From an uncultured Psychroserpens sp. (GTDB lineage: Bacteria > Bacteroidota > Bacteroidia > Flavobacteriales > Flavobacteriaceae): 64,000 nt of DNA. The translations under genes were made by a program, and so were the position numbers. The notes beneath the pieces were generated by a model that made no database searches, was not told the DNA's origin, and saw only the letters and a list, made by a program, of their open reading frames with translations. The stretch covers positions 434,001 through 498,000 of the forward strand of contig NZ_CANNDQ010000001.1 of the NCBI RefSeq assembly GCF_947503375.1, written 5' to 3'. Position 1 is the first letter of the stretch. Each line of letters starts with the position of its first letter. Below, in pieces: positions 63,049 through 64,000 of the stretch.

Positions 63049-63915
63049 ATGACAGCAAAACAGAAAGAAAAGCGAATAGCAAAAAAACTACTGCACAAAT
63101 ACCGGTTAGTGGTGTTGAACGAAGACACATTTGAAGAGCGATTTGCAATAAAACTAACGAGATTGAATGTATTTGTCATTATGTCTATATCTACTATTTT
63201 ACTAATAGCAGGAACGATTTTTTTAATAGCATTCACTTCATTAAAAGAATACATTCCTGGATATTCTTCAACAGCTTTAAAACAGAAAGCTACAGATTTA
63301 AATTATAAAACAGATTCTTTAGAACAGGTTATAAAATTAAATGAACAGTATTACGCATCAATTAAGCGGGTATTAACAGGAGATGTAAGTACAGTTGAGT
63401 TTAACAGAGACTCTATAATTGATGCAGCTGCTATAGATGCTAGTGACATTGATTTAAAACCCACAAAAGAAGATTCTTTATTAAGGGAGGTTGTTGACAA
63501 GGAAGACAAATACAATGTTTTTGAATCGGCATTATCTTCTTCAAATGTTGTTTTGTTTCCTCCAGTTAATGGTGTTATTTCAGAACCTTTCGATCTCAAA
63601 GACAAACATTATGCAGTTGATGTTGTTGTAGTAAAAGATACTCCTGTAAAAGCAACAGCTGATGGAACTGTTATTTTTGCTGAATGGACTGCCGAGACAG
63701 GATACGTAATCATTATTGAACACAGTAATGAACTTATTTCGGTATATAAGCATAATGCTTCAATTACAAAACAACAAGGCGACCTAGTTAAAGCTGGAGA
63801 AGTAGTAGCTATGGCTGGAAATACAGGAGAATTAACTACAGGGCCACACTTACATTTTGAACTTTGGAATAGAGGATACCCGGTTAACCCAACTAATTTT
63901 ATTGATTTTAAGTAA
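63049..63915 (+). CDS. M23 family metallopeptidase (LytM-like)
   Basis: 288 residues. Cytosolic basic N-terminus, one membrane helix (VFVIMSISTILLIAGTIFLIA), a coiled linker, then the LytM/M23 domain: first zinc His in KDKHYAVDVVV and the HxH in GPHLHFELWNRG. It cleaves peptidoglycan cross-bridges or, if it lacks activity, regulates amidases. Its stop overlaps the start of the next gene (TAATG). Confidence 0.93.
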   Translation: MTAKQKEKRIAKKLLHKYRLVVLNEDTFEERFAIKLTRLNVFVIMSISTILLIAGTIFLIAFTSLKEYIPGYSSTALKQKATDLNYKTDSLEQVIKLNEQYYASIKRVLTGDVSTVEFNRDSIIDAAAIDASDIDLKPTKEDSLLREVVDKEDKYNVFESALSSSNVVLFPPVNGVISEPFDLKDKHYAVDVVVVKDTPVKATADGTVIFAEWTAETGYVIIIEHSNELISVYKHNASITKQQGDLVKAGEVVAMAGNTGELTTGPHLHFELWNRGYPVNPTNFIDFK

Positions 63916-64000
63916 TGCGCTCTATAAAATCTGCTTTAGCGAAACCATTTGCACACTATGTGAAAAAATCCATATTAAAATGGGCTAACAAACCAGTTGA
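63915..64000 (+). CDS. GH3 family protein (partial, N-terminus only)
   Basis: Begins at the ATG overlapping the preceding stop and runs off the right edge. The visible residues (RSIKSALAKPFAHYVKKSIL, then KWANKPVE) match the N-terminus of bacterial GH3-like acyl-adenylating proteins, which follow M23 peptidase genes in flavobacteria. Only 28 residues are seen, so this rests partly on position. Confidence 0.7.
   Translation, partial: MRSIKSALAKPFAHYVKKSILKWANKPV

Overview
The window is a low-GC chromosomal segment of a member of Bacteroidota, most likely a marine Flavobacteriaceae (Winogradskyella/Psychroserpens-like; inferred from gene content, not tested). The signs are TAnnTTTG-type -7 promoter boxes, almost no Shine-Dalgarno sequences, a type IX secretion (T9SS) C-terminal sorting domain, a hybrid two-component regulator with a periplasmic propeller, DUF4175 and DUF4837 proteins, a GIN-domain protein, and the order tatA - M23 peptidase - GH3 family. 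Two identical 16-bp parS palindromes flank mnmG, so the window probably lies in the origin-proximal part of the chromosome.

Layout. 1-3046: start of an outer-membrane receptor (leftward) and lepA. 3130-9815: a hybrid one-protein two-component system, a small Cys-containing protein and three tandem, diverged outer-membrane beta-barrel paralogues. 9879-16601: a cation/proton antiporter, a decayed universal-stress-protein gene, an MBL-fold hydrolase, a lipoprotein subtilase and an M1 aminopeptidase. 16615-28582: an accessory island described below. 28583-44547: rnpA, S41 protease, a double-OmpA protein, CDF exporter, rpiB, an FG-GAP/T9SS protein, rnr, a LysE exporter, tRNA-Cys, folB, glnS and small membrane or secreted proteins. 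44599-64000: band-7 protein, gltX, an AlkB-like monooxygenase, DUF4175, ybeY, parS-mnmG-parS, a methyltransferase, a Skp-like lipoprotein, holB, pgk, a LysM transglycosylase, tatA, an M23 peptidase and the start of a GH3-family gene.

The most interesting region is 16615-28582. Reading leftward from a divergent LexA/CI-like repressor (27773-28582, with an Ala-Gly cleavage site and a Ser/Lys dyad) it encodes a 1156-residue protein of unknown function, a tail-fibre-like protein, a 614-residue protein with long hydrophobic segments, a deaminase-fold toxin-like protein (HxE...PCxxC), a YwqK/MORN-like presumed immunity protein, endonuclease V, then a lysis cassette (endolysin, holin, spanin-like protein). 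No capsid, terminase, portal, tail-tube, sheath or integrase gene is present. Two leftward promoters of the same form (TTTG-N20-TATATTTG), one ahead of the large structural gene and one ahead of the lysis genes, share an identical 19-bp sequence inside similar TTTTACAAA...TTTGTAA palindromes, and the palindrome at 27703-27745 also overlaps the putative repressor promoter. My reading is a DNA-damage-inducible 'make toxin, then lyse' system, comparable in logic to colicins or to the lysis-based type 10 secretion proposed for large toxins. The functional part of this reading is inference.

Most remaining genes are ordinary housekeeping or flavobacterial core genes. Several starts were moved from the longest reading frame because a perfect -7 promoter box overlaps the longer start, or because a signal peptide begins at an internal ATG.
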